DNA of 64,000 nucleotides from contig NC_068356.1 of the NCBI RefSeq assembly GCF_020536995.1, positions 27,529,476 to 27,593,475 of the forward strand, in the 5' to 3' direction. Source of the stretch: Dreissena polymorpha (lineage: Eukaryota > Mollusca > Bivalvia > Myida > Dreissenidae). Under the pieces are notes generated by a model. The model was given only the letters and a program-made list of their open reading frames with translations, did not search any database and was not told the origin of the DNA. Positions 12,346 through 26,100 of this stretch are shown here, piece by piece. The translations under genes and the position numbers were made by a program. Numbering within the stretch: the first letter of the stretch is position 1; the number at the start of each line of letters is the position of its first letter.

Positions 12346-12734
12346 GGCATTAAATTGGATGATCCGTTTAATTCACAAAACATACACTATTATGTGTTTA
12401 CAGGTCATTATAAAAATATGTGAAGTAAAATAGACAACCCGTCATAATCGAAATCATGTGGCATTATATTGTTTGACTGCCACTTTCCGAAGACATTAAT
12501 GTATTGGTTAAAAACTATTTTAAATTTTCCTTGCTGAAGAGGGTCACATTGAATGCTTCATGTCCTTTTATTGTTAATAAATGATACGTTTCGATTCTGT
12601 AAAACACAGTTAATGATTATAATCTATAGCAGTACTATAATTTCGACCGAATATTTATAGCCACAATTATAGCGGAGACAACAACACGATTTCTGAAAAT
12701 AGAAATAAATTAAGTAAATGACATTTATATTTCA

Positions 12735-12898
12735 ACTCACTCACTCACTCACTCACTCACTCACTCACTCACTCACTCACTCACTCACTCACTCACTCAC
12801 TCACTCACTCACTCACTCACTCACTCACTCACTCACTCACTCACTCACTCACTCACTCACTCACTCACTCACTCACTCACTCACTCACTCACTCACTC
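12735..12898 (+). repeat. (ACTC)41 microsatellite
   Basis: An apparently uninterrupted run of 41 ACTC units, 164 bp, ending about 250 bp upstream of the first visible cadherin exon. Open frames through it (LTHSLTHS) are artefacts of the repeat. Confidence 0.95.
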
Positions 12899-13145
12899 GA
12901 TTTATTGTTTGACTAAGTATGATTGATGATTATCAATGCACGACTTTATAGTTTTAACAATGTTTTTATCTCAAAATAGAACTAAGCGGGTGTGCGATAT
13001 GTGATCAGCTGAAAGCACTTGTTCTTTCCACCATCCCTTCAGCTGTGCATTAAGGCTGTGGTCTTGGGTAAGCAATGCAGATCAGACTATGACATTAAGC
13101 ACACATACAACTTTACAAGAAATTTAAACACATGGTTATTTACAG

Positions 13146-13252
13146 GTGGTACATGCAGGGTGTTTGCCATTTGATGATGACCGTGCCCTTAAGCACACTG
13201 CTGATAAGCCTCATTTGGCTTATATTGTGCAGTGTGGCCGTTAATGGACAAG
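13146..13252 (+). CDS. Cadherin exon 1: signal peptide
   Basis: A TTATTTACAG acceptor precedes the exon, so an upstream 5'-UTR exon is likely. The ATG at 13153 opens a frame with a hydrophobic stretch (TLLISLIWLILCSVAV) and a likely cleavage near NGQ. An ATG at 13132 is in frame but would lie in the intron if the acceptor is used. The exon ends in phase 1 before GTAATC and joins exon 2 to give Gly-Gln-Asp-Asn-Arg. Confidence 0.75.
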
Positions 13253-14153
13253 GTAATCCTAACAATTTTATTGTTATACAATTTTACCCCAATGGATGGA
13301 GGAGTATACTAGTATACATTTTGGTAATGTTGATGAGTCTGTTTGTCAGTCTGTTGGCAGACCACTTGTGTTTCTCTTCTTAGAGTCCAACATTTTTATA
13401 ATATCTTCAACAAATTGAAATGTTTGTTGGTAGATCTTGGCCGCATTTTTCAAGCTGCTGGACAACCGTCGGAATTGTTGAGTTATGTCCCTTGTTTGAA
13501 AATTGGCATCGGTAGCAACTTTCTTTCGTGTTTGATACGAATCATGTTCCATTTATAACTGTGGTTTATTCCCTAAAAAAGGGCATCGGAAACATTACAT
13601 TTTCCTGATTGAGTCATTTATTAGAAGTCAACACTTTGACATAAACCACTATATAAAAACATAATTATGGATATGTCAACACATTAATGTGAAGTATTGA
13701 TTCCTGTTGATTTGTGTAGCGTTATAAAGACATTTTAATTCAGTACATTAGAATAGAGCATTAATAAGGCATTGCGGATTGAACAAAAATGGTTGGGGCA
13801 TTTATTATGAAATAGGAGCTTATATTCGTGTACATGTTTAGTTCATATTTTAAAATTTAATGTAAATGGCCATCACAGACAACCGGAACCCGTCTGCCCC
13901 CTTATGGTCAGAAAGGGTTTACACACGGAATATAAATGAAGAGGAGCCATGGGGAACCTTTATTCTACAGCTGACTGGCAGCGACCCGGATAATGTAAGT
14001 ATATTTACCAGCATTATTGATATTTATTTCATATCAAACACATGTACACAATTGACAATGATAATCCCGTTGATGCTGATGATGTTGTTGTTGTTGACGA
14101 TGATGATTTGATTGTCATTGATGCTTATGACAAAGATAAGTGATGATGATGAA

Positions 14154-14184
<31 letters not shown>

Positions 14185-17100
14185 CATCTTCGATCTGATT
14201 GTGAAACTATTCTTTTGGGTGACTTCAATATTTGCTGTCTAAATAAGAAAATATTACTCTTTCGAGCATATGTAAATATTTTGCGTATTTTTATTCTTGA
14301 TCAGATTATAGCTGAACCTACGCGGATATCACAGACATCCAAAAGTTTGATCGAACATATTGTTTGCAGCAATAAAGATTAAAGATTATATATCTCAATC
14401 CGGTATTATTCCAATCGGTGTTAGCGACCATTTCATGACTTTCTGTACGCAAAAATCGCGAAAATCGGTAAAAGACGTCGTTAATAAACACAAAACCATA
14501 AAAATAAGATCAACCAAGTCGTATAACAAAGACGACTTCATTCAGCGTCTCACCGCGGCCGATTGGAGCAAAGGTTTTAACGCGTCATGTGTAAACACTG
14601 CATGGGCAGCATTTCAAACAATTTTATGTCCATACTTGACACTGTAGCTCCTGTAAAAGAAATAAGGCTAAAACAGCGTAGCGAACCCTGGATGACGTCT
14701 GAAATTATTGAGCTCATTAAACTCCAGGATACTGAATATATATTTTCAAGAAAACTCGCACTTTGATAACTCGATAACTTTGCGATCTTTACAATGTATA
14801 GAAATAAACTACAGTATTTAGTTCAGTCAACCAAAGCTGAATACTTCTCAAATAAAGTTGAGGAACATAAACATGACTCAAGAGGACTTTGGCATCATCT
14901 TAAAAGCATTGGTTATAAAACTAAGAACAAATCCAGTTCTAATATTGTTCTCAACATTAATGATGAAATATGCCATGACTCGTCTATTGTTGCCAATAAT
15001 TTCAATACGTTTTTTCACCTCCGTATTCTCAAGTCTAGTTGACAAACTACCAAGTGCCAAAATATTTTTACTACAGGAACTGATATTTTTAAAAGTTATT
15101 ACTGTAAAAAGAAATCTGAAAATATTGTTTTAAGAATACAACATGTTTTAGAAGAATTTGTATATAAGGAGTTGTGCAAGTTAAATGCGTCAAAGAGTAC
15201 AGGTTTAGATGGAATCCATGCTAGATTTGTTAAAGATGGTGCTTTTGTACTCAAAATCCCGGTCACTTTCATTATTAATATGTCCATTGACTCAGGCGTG
15301 GTTCCTGATGATATGAAATCAGCTCGTGTTAGTCCAATATACAATAAGTCAAGTCCTCTCGAAGTCGGCAACTTTAGGCCGGTTAATATTCTTAGTGTAA
15401 TCTCCAAGATACTAGAGAGATCTATATACAACCAGCTATCAGAATTCCTAACCGTAAATTCCCTTCTTAATGAACTCTTGTCGGGATTCAGGTCAAAATA
15501 TTCTATAGACATATGTTTAATTAATCTTCTTGACTTTATAAAAGGTAATAAAGCTAAGGGTCTTTATACTGGGATGGTGCTACTCGATCTACAGAAAGCA
15601 TTTGATACGATAGACCATTCAATACTATATAACAAACTACATGCGTTAGGAGTGGAATCCCTTGATTGGTTTAAGTCCTATCTGACTGACCGTACACAAC
15701 TAGTACACACTAACAAAGTGTCTTCAAACAGCCTTAAAGTTACATGTGGAGTTCCGCAAGGAAGCATTCTTGGTCCCTTGCTCTACCTCTGCTACGTGAA
15801 TGACATGCCCACATGTATAGACACTGACTGTAAGCTTATCTTGTATGCAGATGACAGCGTTATCCTGTTTGCACACAAAGATCCTGCGACTATCTCTAAT
15901 AAACTTTCTCGGGTTATGGAAAATTGTTTCACCTTGTTATTTGACAACAAGTTATCCTTACATTTAGGCAAGACCGAATGTATGCTTTTTTGGTCTGCAA
16001 GGAAATTAAAGAAAGTTCAAAATTTCCATGTAAGCTGTAATGGTCATTCGATACCATCTCAGGACCAAGTAAAATACCTAGGCCTAAATATTGATTGCAC
16101 CTTAAAGTGATTATGGGCATCTAACAGTTTATAGGTGTCTATCGCAACCGTTGTTTACTCTTGGTGTTTTCACTTCATATACACTTATATTTGTTAATGC
16201 AGCATCAACAGACTAAAACAATATCCCGGAAAGAGAAAAATAATGCATTTGAATATCAACCGTACTTTCGTTTGACAACTGATCATGCATGTACGACGTG
16301 AACCTAAATTTAGTTTTAGTGCGGAATCGTTCATACGACACAAAGACACAATTTTGTTTTACGGATCATTTCGGCTTTAGAGGACTGGGTGAGTCACGTA
16401 AGAATATCGAATATAAAATATATTTTTTATAAACAACTGGTAGCAAGATGAGTTGCAGATAATTGGTCAGTAACCACACGTTAACTAAATCTTTTGACCT
16501 GTTAATTCTTTTCAGATCAATTCAACAGTGAAAAATGCCCATATTATCACTTTAAATTGTGATGCTATTATAGAGAAAATAGTCAAAAGGGTCAACTCTA
16601 GACTGACATTTTTATATAAAAACTGTAAACATCTCAGTCTACAGACCAAACAAACACTTACAAACGCATTGGTACAATGCAACTTTGATTACGCATGTTC
16701 ATCTTGGTATGCAAGACTTACAAAACAATTACAGGGTAAATTACAGGTGGCGCAAAACAAGGTCATTAGATTTTTATTAGACCTTCCGTCAAGAACAAGC
16801 ATTACTTGTAACGAGCTTGAGTCCGTTCAGATGCTCAATGTTAATGATAGAGTTTGCCAGCTCAGGTTAAATCATGTTTTTAATATCTACAATGGTAAGG
16901 CCCCAAAATACCTTTAACATAATTTTGAAAGCATATCATCATCACTGCAGAACAAGATTTCGTGCACATAACTATTAAGTCCCTCTATCGTCTGGCTCTG
17001 AATATGGAACTTTTTATTCCACGGCCATGCATGACTGGAATGCCTTGCAAAATAACATCAAAGAGATCAAATCTAAGCAGGGATTCCAACTTGAAGTTAA

Positions 17101-20100
17101 ACTTACTTAAAAATGTCTGCACGTGGTAGAGAAAACTCGGACACTTTATATTATTAAAAGTTGGATATAATGTTATTAGTGCTTTTTTAGTCCTTATTTC
17201 TGTAATAGTATTCAGGTGCATGAATAAGATGTCGTCTAGTCTTAATTTTCTTTTAATTCTTAAACAATGATCTATTTTTAAATCAACAGTGTTGTGTGCT
17301 TACGTATTATTGTTAGCAAGGTATGATATAGGTGTGCGTGTGTGACCGTCCGTATCGCATCTGTATTCTCCTTTTCTTTTTGAGAGGGTATTGAAACATT
17401 GAACTTATTGTATGCTTAAGATAAGAGACCCCAATGGAAATAAGTACTTGTACTTATTGGGTTATCCCAATATATATTGATCTGCAAGATCAATATATAT
17501 TAGTTCACTGTTATCTTTTGACCATATCTGTTTACTTTTATATGTTCTTATCTATATTGTTGATATATTATACCTTGATCTTGTACCTGAATAAACTTGA
17601 ATTGAATTGAATGATGGTGATGCAAATTCATTCTTTCGTTGTTTTTTTCAGCACAATGTTGATTTCATTGTCAGCCAGCCAAACCCACTAGAATGGAATA
17701 CCTGGTTCTTCGTGGATGACAGTGGCCAGATATTTGTCAAACGCTCCCTTGTCGATGCTCCTTCAGATAATATAGTGTACGTAGGATTTTCATGTGTTAT
17801 ATATTGCTGAATAGACATTACACAATTATCTACATTACATTTGTTTTATTATTATTTTAAATGTTATGATACAATTTGGATTAAACTCATTTATTTTATA
17901 AAAAATATTAATGCACTTTCATTCCTGACATGGTACTTCTGACATGAGTTTTTAAAACTTTTAAATGTTTGGAAAAAATAAATTAAAAGAATGTACACAT
18001 ATTTAAGTTACAGTTGAGGTAATGCCTCTTCATTTGTCTCTAAAGATCGTTGCCATAGCAACTAGGACGGAGCTTCAAATTACCCAGACTGCCTCAGCCA
18101 CCGTGACCATTAACATCCTGCGTAACCAGAAGCCACCAGTGTTCACCCAGGATGTATATGAAGCCACAATATCAGAAAAGGACATTCAGCCTGTTATTGC
18201 TACCACTGTTCTTGCTACTGATCGGGATGGGGTAAGATGATTTTTGCTAAGAAAAGACTTTCTCAACGCTTTTGGCCGAAATTGGATTTTTGCTAAGAAG
18301 AGACTTCTTTCAAAAAATCAATACACGATAAAAGCGGAAAGTTTTGTCCCTGATTAGCCTGTGCGGACTGCATAGGCTAATCTAGGACGACACTTTGCAC
18401 ATATGAATTAATCCCAGTTTTGCATATAGTGCAGCTCAAATTCTGTTGAAATTCATGTACCATATGGATTTAAATATATAACTAGAGCATTCATACATTA
18501 TTTACCCATTATCGTTTATTGATAAGTTCAAATTTGAAATAGTAAAAGTTGTAATGATAATAAATACACCTGTTTGCAATATCTAGTAAGTATGATTGAA
18601 TGATTTCATTTGTCTAGACCTGTGTTTGTAAAGTCATTATGCTTCTACTGACACTGTATTGTCTAATAATATTTTGATTCAGTGCGACATAAAAGCATAA
18701 CACATTACAATGTAAAGTAAATGTCTGTGCACAAATAATTCTTGCTTAGTTGATGAAATCATCCCTGTCTTCATTTCACATTATGACAATAATAAGAGCA
18801 TGGTTTTGTTTTCATTTTTCTACAGGACAGCGTTGTGTATTCCATAATTTCGGGTGACCATGTTGGCAAGTTTTTCCTGGTTTCCAACACCGGTATTCTC
18901 TATGTGGTTGGAAAGCTGGAGGGTGATTTGATCAGTACCTACGTGGTATGTCTCATCTGTGCAATCTTTTTCTTTTTGCAATAATACTAGATATTTAACA
19001 GAGCAAACATGTGCATTTCTGTCTTAAATATGTTACATAATTATGGTTGTATGTCTCCTATGGGAAATATATAAATGTGACAGTCTAAAGCTGTCGAGAG
19101 TTCGTGCGGTCAACTTCTGTATTGCGGTTAGTTAAATGCATATGATTTGACATTTTACCGATACAGTTATAAAATAATTGATGATACATTTTTAAATTAC
19201 TTTAATAAAGGTAACGGCTATGCCTCATGTTATTTTTGGGTTATGCTGTCCATGTAAGTATACAGAAACACACACATAAAAAATTGTAAAATTTTCAAGG
19301 CAAAAGTCAATTGTCTCTTCTACTGTTGATAATTTTAACGTGCTTAGAATATGTATGATAATGATAATAAGAATAACAATAACAACACAACAACAAAAAT
19401 ATATTAATAATACGCTCAGCTCTGCTACAGTTGCAAATTCGCGCGTCTGATCAGAGGGGCCGTCCAAGATTTGACACCGCGGAAATTCGTATAACGGTGA
19501 TCCGCGACTCCCGCCCTCCATTCTTCATCAGCATCTCAGCTACATTCAGCATTGCTGAGAACAGAACATTTGCCGATGGAATCATTTACAATGTGACAGC
19601 TAATGACAATGACAAAAAGGTTTGAATGCTCTTTGTTTGTGTTGTAAATAAAGCATTCATAATAATTACTATTGAACAAATGCAAATATAAAACAGAGAG
19701 TGTTTGTATGTTGTAATGATGAATGAATTTTAAATGAAACACGTTTATAGTATACTTTGTTTATATACTTCTCGATCCTACAAATGCTCATGAAATATAC
19801 AATGGAGTATAATAGTACATATTTCTCCTCATTTTCAGGGAAAGATGGAATTCGGGCTTGTGGGAGAAGGAGCGGCCCCATCATTCTTCACGTTTGATGT
19901 CGTGAATGAAACTGCGTACGTCAGAGTGCGACAAGGGGCTGATATACTTAATGACCAACAGGCAGAATACAGTGTAAGTTTACCATTGTTTGGTTTTAAT
20001 TTCACTTGTATCGTTTGTCCAAAAATGTCTAATGAAATGTGTCATATTATATTCATTTAATTAGATTTTGAATCAAAATCCATCAGATAATGGTTTATTG

Positions 20101-23100
20101 TGTAAAGTTCAGCTAAATCCCAACTTTAGCACACATGTATTGAATTTGATTATTATTGTAAAATGTTCCAGGTTTCAAACTTATGCCTCGATTAAGTAAC
20201 TACCTTTGCATTCAACACTCGCATGATATTCTCTCTCTTTTTTTATACAATGTATGCCCTGTATGTACCACTCCTGTGCTATGTTTTCAGCTTGTGTTTC
20301 GAGTATGGGACTCTGAATATCCGGATAACTATGATGAAGATATCCTCAAGCTGGTTCCTAACAGGAACCCAGGCAAGCCGACCATCTTGAATCTAGCCGG
20401 CCTCAGCACCACAATCTGGGACACGCATGGTCTAGGGGAGGTCATCATACGTGTGAACGCTACAGACACTGATCAAAGGGTAGGACAAGACTTTTAAATG
20501 TGCTTTGTGAATGCAATCTTGTAAAATCTCAGAATCAAAATAATATAACATGAACTTTAGTTGAAAAAATACTTTTAAACAATATGTTTATTGTCAACAC
20601 TTATTTGTAAAGATTTATATGAATATATTAGATTATAAAACATGTGTACTTTTAGTACTGTAACTGATTATTAACTCTTGTATCTGATTATTAACTCTTA
20701 TATTAGTACAATTTTTTTACTTAAGAAACATAACTATAGCCTTAATCGGTAGTCTACCCTCAGATAAATCATGTGCTCATTCAAAACTTAAGCTATGGTT
20801 GTGTTTGCCTGTTCAGGACGTTCTGAGTTGGTCCATCTTGGACGCGGCCAGTTTGGAGTACTACTTCATCAACCAGCAGACTGGTGACATCACTCTACGT
20901 AAACTTCTCACGCTCGGAACCCAGACAAGCAACTCGGTAAGGGCTTATTGCATGTGCGGAAAGTGTCGTCTCAGATTAGCCTGTACAGTTTGCACAGGCT
21001 AATCAGGGACGACACTTTCCACCTAAATTGTTTTTTCGCTAAGAAGAGACTTACTTTATTACCTTAATTTGTCCTGTTATCTATGAGGTTGAGATTGATT
21101 TGACCTGCTGGCCAAGCTTTAACGATCAGTTCTTACTTAATGTTCTTATGATCACATTTTAAATGCCATTATATAATCGTACTAAAAGCTACGTAATTAT
21201 CATTTTTATTTCAATTTTTAGTTTGAAATGTTGCTTTATCAAGAATTTAAAAAACAACTGTGTATATATTGCCCTATTGGTGCAAAAAAGTACCATATGA
21301 CATTGAAATAAGAAGGCACATGGTACCTTTTTTCACCAATGGGGTGATATTATTATGCATGTGTGAAAGTTTGTGTTTGACTTTGATATATAAAGTCACC
21401 AGTGTGGTAGCATTGAAAAGATTATAAAAGGGACAATTCCTGGGAATTTAAGTACATATATATCCATTCATCTTACACAGGTGCAAGTGCAAGTTTGTGA
21501 CAATCGTGCAGCATTCAGGAAATGTGACCAGGCAACAGTTTCTATAACAATCAGACGAAACATTCAGTCTCCTAGATTCAGACGAAACATTCAGTCTCCT
21601 AGATTCCAGTCACTGCCATACTTTGCCAATACAACAAGGAATGCTCTTTCGGGCTCATTTGTCGTTCAGACAACTGCTAGTGACGGAGACATTAGAGTAA
21701 GTACTGGTCACGTGTTTCTTCTTCTTGGTATTGTTATATTTATTCCCTGGAAAAAAGTTTTTATAACACAAAACATGTTTCTGAAAGACATCACTGTTTG
21801 ACTGTCAATATTTAAAATCATTCAAAAGGGTAATATTTACTTAGACAAATAGGAAGAGACCTTTGGTAATTTCTGCTCAGAACTATGACGTACCCTTTGG
21901 GTCAAAAGTACAGATACGCCAACAGCTTAAAATAGATATCACAGCGGTGACAAAATTGTTACCGCGGTGACATTTTTGTCACTGCGGTAATAAATTTATC
22001 ACTGCGGTGATATATTTGTAACTGTTGTGATACTTTGTTTGACCCAAACAGTTTGATAAGAGCTAAATCGAACTAACCAATGAAACAACGTCTTGCAAAA
22101 CGGCAAATCGGCGAATATTTACTGCGAAGTTTTCAAGATGTCTGCCTCCATGGATACTGTAAACAACTTTTCAGATCATGAGTTTGGTAATTTTAATCTT
22201 CGGACACAAGGATGACGACAATTAAGGTATACTTACATAATCATTTATCGATTAACATTCCTACATAAAGTTTATAAGAAAGTGTGTCGAACTTACGCTA
22301 TGATATTGTTTTTTATGTATCACGATATCGACAAATGAAGTCTTTATTGTAAATAATCTTGTTTATACTGGTTAAATTATATTCTAGATTAAGTACTAGA
22401 TCTGCGTTTACCCTTTGTTATGGTCATGATAATAATTGATGCCCGCGATACAATTAATTTTGGAAACAATAGTGACAACCAGGTGATTTAACATACATGT
22501 ACCATTGTCAAAATTAAGTTAAATCATGTTGACATTGGTGGGGTATCATGTACATGTAAATTCATTGGGCCCAAATTGCAGAAAACAAATTCAAGCAAAC
22601 AACTGTACAGTTTAAATTGAAAAAAAATGTGTAGATGAAAGACTGTCAGTCAGCCTGACAACAATTTTTTTTAAAACCTATTTATTTAAGCTCGATTGCA
22701 TAGAAAGCCTAAAAGTAAGGAATATTTGAAACACTCTCGAGTCTGTTTCCTGGGTTTCAATGGGGGAGATCTAAAGAACGCTCCCACAGAGGGGTTCCAA
22801 CCCTTGACCTCATAATCGCTAGGTGGACACCATATCCACTACGTCACGGCGACAAGAACATTTGATACCACTACCAGTTTTTATATCCAGGGCCCTCAAT
22901 CCATTTTAGGGGAAGCGGGTCGCTACCCTCATGAGGGGAAATTTTTGCGGCGTTTCCATTTTTGGGGGATTTTTTTACTACTCTCTAATTATTACATTTG
23001 TACATGTTTGCACTATATTCATTTCTTTTCTCATAATTAAGTATGTTTAACAAGATTAAATTGAAATAGAATTGAGATATAATAATCATGATACACATCT

Positions 23101-26100
23101 TTAAAATATATAAAAAAAATTAATCGGGGGGAATTTATCCCACCAAAAGGGGAAAAAAATATACTTTTCAGGTGGGGGACTGCGGCCGAAATTCAGCCGC
23201 AGATTTGATAGATTGAGGGCCCTGAATAATCATTTATTCAAATTATGCCTTTATTTATAACGGGGTATAACAAGGATCCATCTTCAACAACACTATTCAA
23301 CTGTAAAATACATTGCATCAAAACTGTTTCCTGTTATTGTAGATTTTGACAATTGAGATGCGTTTGTTTAGTCGGAGTCAAAATTCTGTCAGACTGTTTT
23401 AAATTTTGCAAACAATGTTGCAGGATACAAAAATGCATTTTTTTATGTTCCTTACAAACTAAAAGAGTCTCTTGTTGACAATTTACCTTTAAGGATTACA
23501 TGTATAGTCACTAAGTGTTTGTGTTCATAGCACTTTATCATAAATGGTAATAATTATCTTGAAAATATTTGGACTACATGAATTCTTTTCTTATTGTGAC
23601 AATAGTGGTTAAAAACTGCATTGTAATGTTAATTGTAATAGTGCGTATACAATTTACCTTTTAGAATTACATGTGTAGTAACTAAGTGTTTGTTTTCATA
23701 GCTCATTATTGAAAACGGTACTCATTATCTTGATAATATTTGGACTAAATTAATTGTGACAATAGTGGTTAAAAACTGCACAATAATGTTAATTTTACTA
23801 GTGCGTACAAAATTTGTTTGTTTCCACTAATATTGCAAAACAAATATTTCAATATGATTTAGAGTAGGTAGGTTGGCATTTCCTTTTTTAAATGATTTTT
23901 ATTTTATACACAAGCTATTCCTACTGAAACAAAGATATCCAGAGACAAAAATCTCCCAATTGCCTATATAACATTCTTTCCATATACTAAGAAGTTGGCC
24001 AAATTATGTTTTTGAGATATGATAAAATGTAAAAAAGAAATAAATAAAACAAGTACTTTTTATTTCAAACGGCAATAAAATGCTTAGGGTCTGCTCCGCA
24101 CACAAAAAGGGTCCGTCGGCTTTTGAAAACAATTTTTTTCTCGGCCTAGTTGTTCCTGTTGTGGATTACCCAGTTGCTGCCTGTTTCGAGTTTTATTTGT
24201 TATCCCAAAGCCCTGCGTTAAATCTGTGTGGGACTATGTTTTAGCTTTGCAACTTGAAACTTGCTAATTTGATTAAACACCTATTTATATAATTATACTC
24301 AATGGCGTTGTACAAAACATATTTATGTACATTCAATTGATAAAATATAAGAGTGATTGATACTATTATGCAGCATTACTTAAAGGATTAATAATCTAAA
24401 ATTGTGTGATATAAATAAAAATGCCGTACGAAACTTAAGCAATTAAACTATACCGGCTACAATATTAAAACACAGTAAAAATAAAATAGTATGTAATAAA
24501 TTGATATAACTAGGTTTAAGACAATAATTATAATGATATTATGAGCAAATTTTTGGCAACATAAAGACACAATTAACATAAACATTAGCTTTAATTAATA
24601 GTAAAACAGTATAGCTTTAATCAGGACATTCCAATTTCTATTAGGCAGTTTATGTCTGTATTTTTTCAGAGATATAAGACATGGTGTTCAAATTGAGTAT
24701 GCATGTTAACTATAACCAGGGGAAGCATATTTCCAAATGGCTATTTGCCAAAAAATTAACAATTTCTACTTTCCAACATTGAGTTTATTGCGCTTACTCT
24801 AAAATATCTTATTAGTTTAAGTTATATTATCTTTTTTGTATTTATCCATTCAGTCATTTTATCTCAATAAGATTGCCACATTTTAAACAACTCTCTTTTA
24901 TACATTGTTCTGGTGGACTGTATTACTGACACTCAAAATAGTGTAAAATGTTGTAAATTGTCATAAAACATTTCAACAAACAATTGTAAAACAGTTGTAA
25001 ACAATCATGTTCAACTAAATTTGTTTTTATACATTAATTTAAACATTTGTAATGGAATAATAGAGAGTCCTTAACAATAGTCAAATTATATTTTCAGAGT
25101 CCATCAATGGTTGTGAAATCAAGGATATTCTATTGGAAGGAAAGACATGAATGCATTCAAGTTTCCTGTGAGCAATATGATTTCCTGACTTTGCCTTACA
25201 GTATAAAACAAGAGAGTTAAACACTTGAAACTTGAAAAGATGTGGTCCTAGAACCTGAAATGGCAACTCCAGCTCTCTACAAAAGCATCATCTGGAATCC
25301 AACTATGTACAATCAAAAAATTAATGTGTGTCTTAATTTTGTCTTTTTAGAGCCCTGACGGGTCTTAAGATATCAGATGTTTTAAAATTCATTGTGTTTG
25401 TGCTGCAAGTTTTATGAACTGGTTATAAAGCTTATGTATGAAGAACCGTTTACTGCCTGGTTAGCTGCAGTAGAGCACTCATAGGAATTGGGAGATCTGT
25501 GGAATCCCTTTGTGGCTTGCAAATTTCAACCTGTTTTCAAAAATTGCTTAGTTGGTCAGTGTGTTAATATTTCAATTTTCAGGTCTGGTAAAGAAAGTTA
25601 TTTAAAGGCAATGTGCAAGGTTTTCCTTAATAATAGCATGTACACAGGAAAAAAAAGCTTAATATTAGATATTTTGTTATAATCAGTTTGTGGTCCGTCC
25701 ATAGCTAAACATGAACATAGATATTTTTTACTTTTATTAGTACTATATACACATTATAAATAAAAGGTTGTATCTTGCATCTTCTAATCTTTAAAGTGGC
25801 ATGGTGGCCTAGTGTGTGTGTTGTTTATCTATGAAATTTATACATGTATACTTATATCTAGGCTACATTATGATGTACTACTCAAAGAACAGTATGTTTA
25901 AAATGCAGGTTTATACTAATTTAAATACAGGTACAAATTAATCCTGTGTTGTATATAGCAGAATGTCCCTTATTTTCACTGTTATCTTTTAAAACTGTTC
26001 AGGTACACTTCACCTGCATAAAACTAGTTCAGATATATATGTCCCATAGAGCAAAACAATTGTCACTAAATCATTGTATAATCGTTATTGGCAGTTCACT

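Noticed and set aside
12718-12912. Open frame encoding (SLTH)n
   Set aside because: Translation of the ACTC microsatellite, not a gene.
14140-14202. Poly-methionine open frame
   Set aside because: Product of the GAT triplet repeat beside the LINE.
16107-16515. The LINE-splitting block as a spliceosomal intron
   Set aside because: It ends with TTTTCAG, but the only nearby GT donor (GTGATT at 16107) would put the downstream part out of frame. An insertion is simpler.
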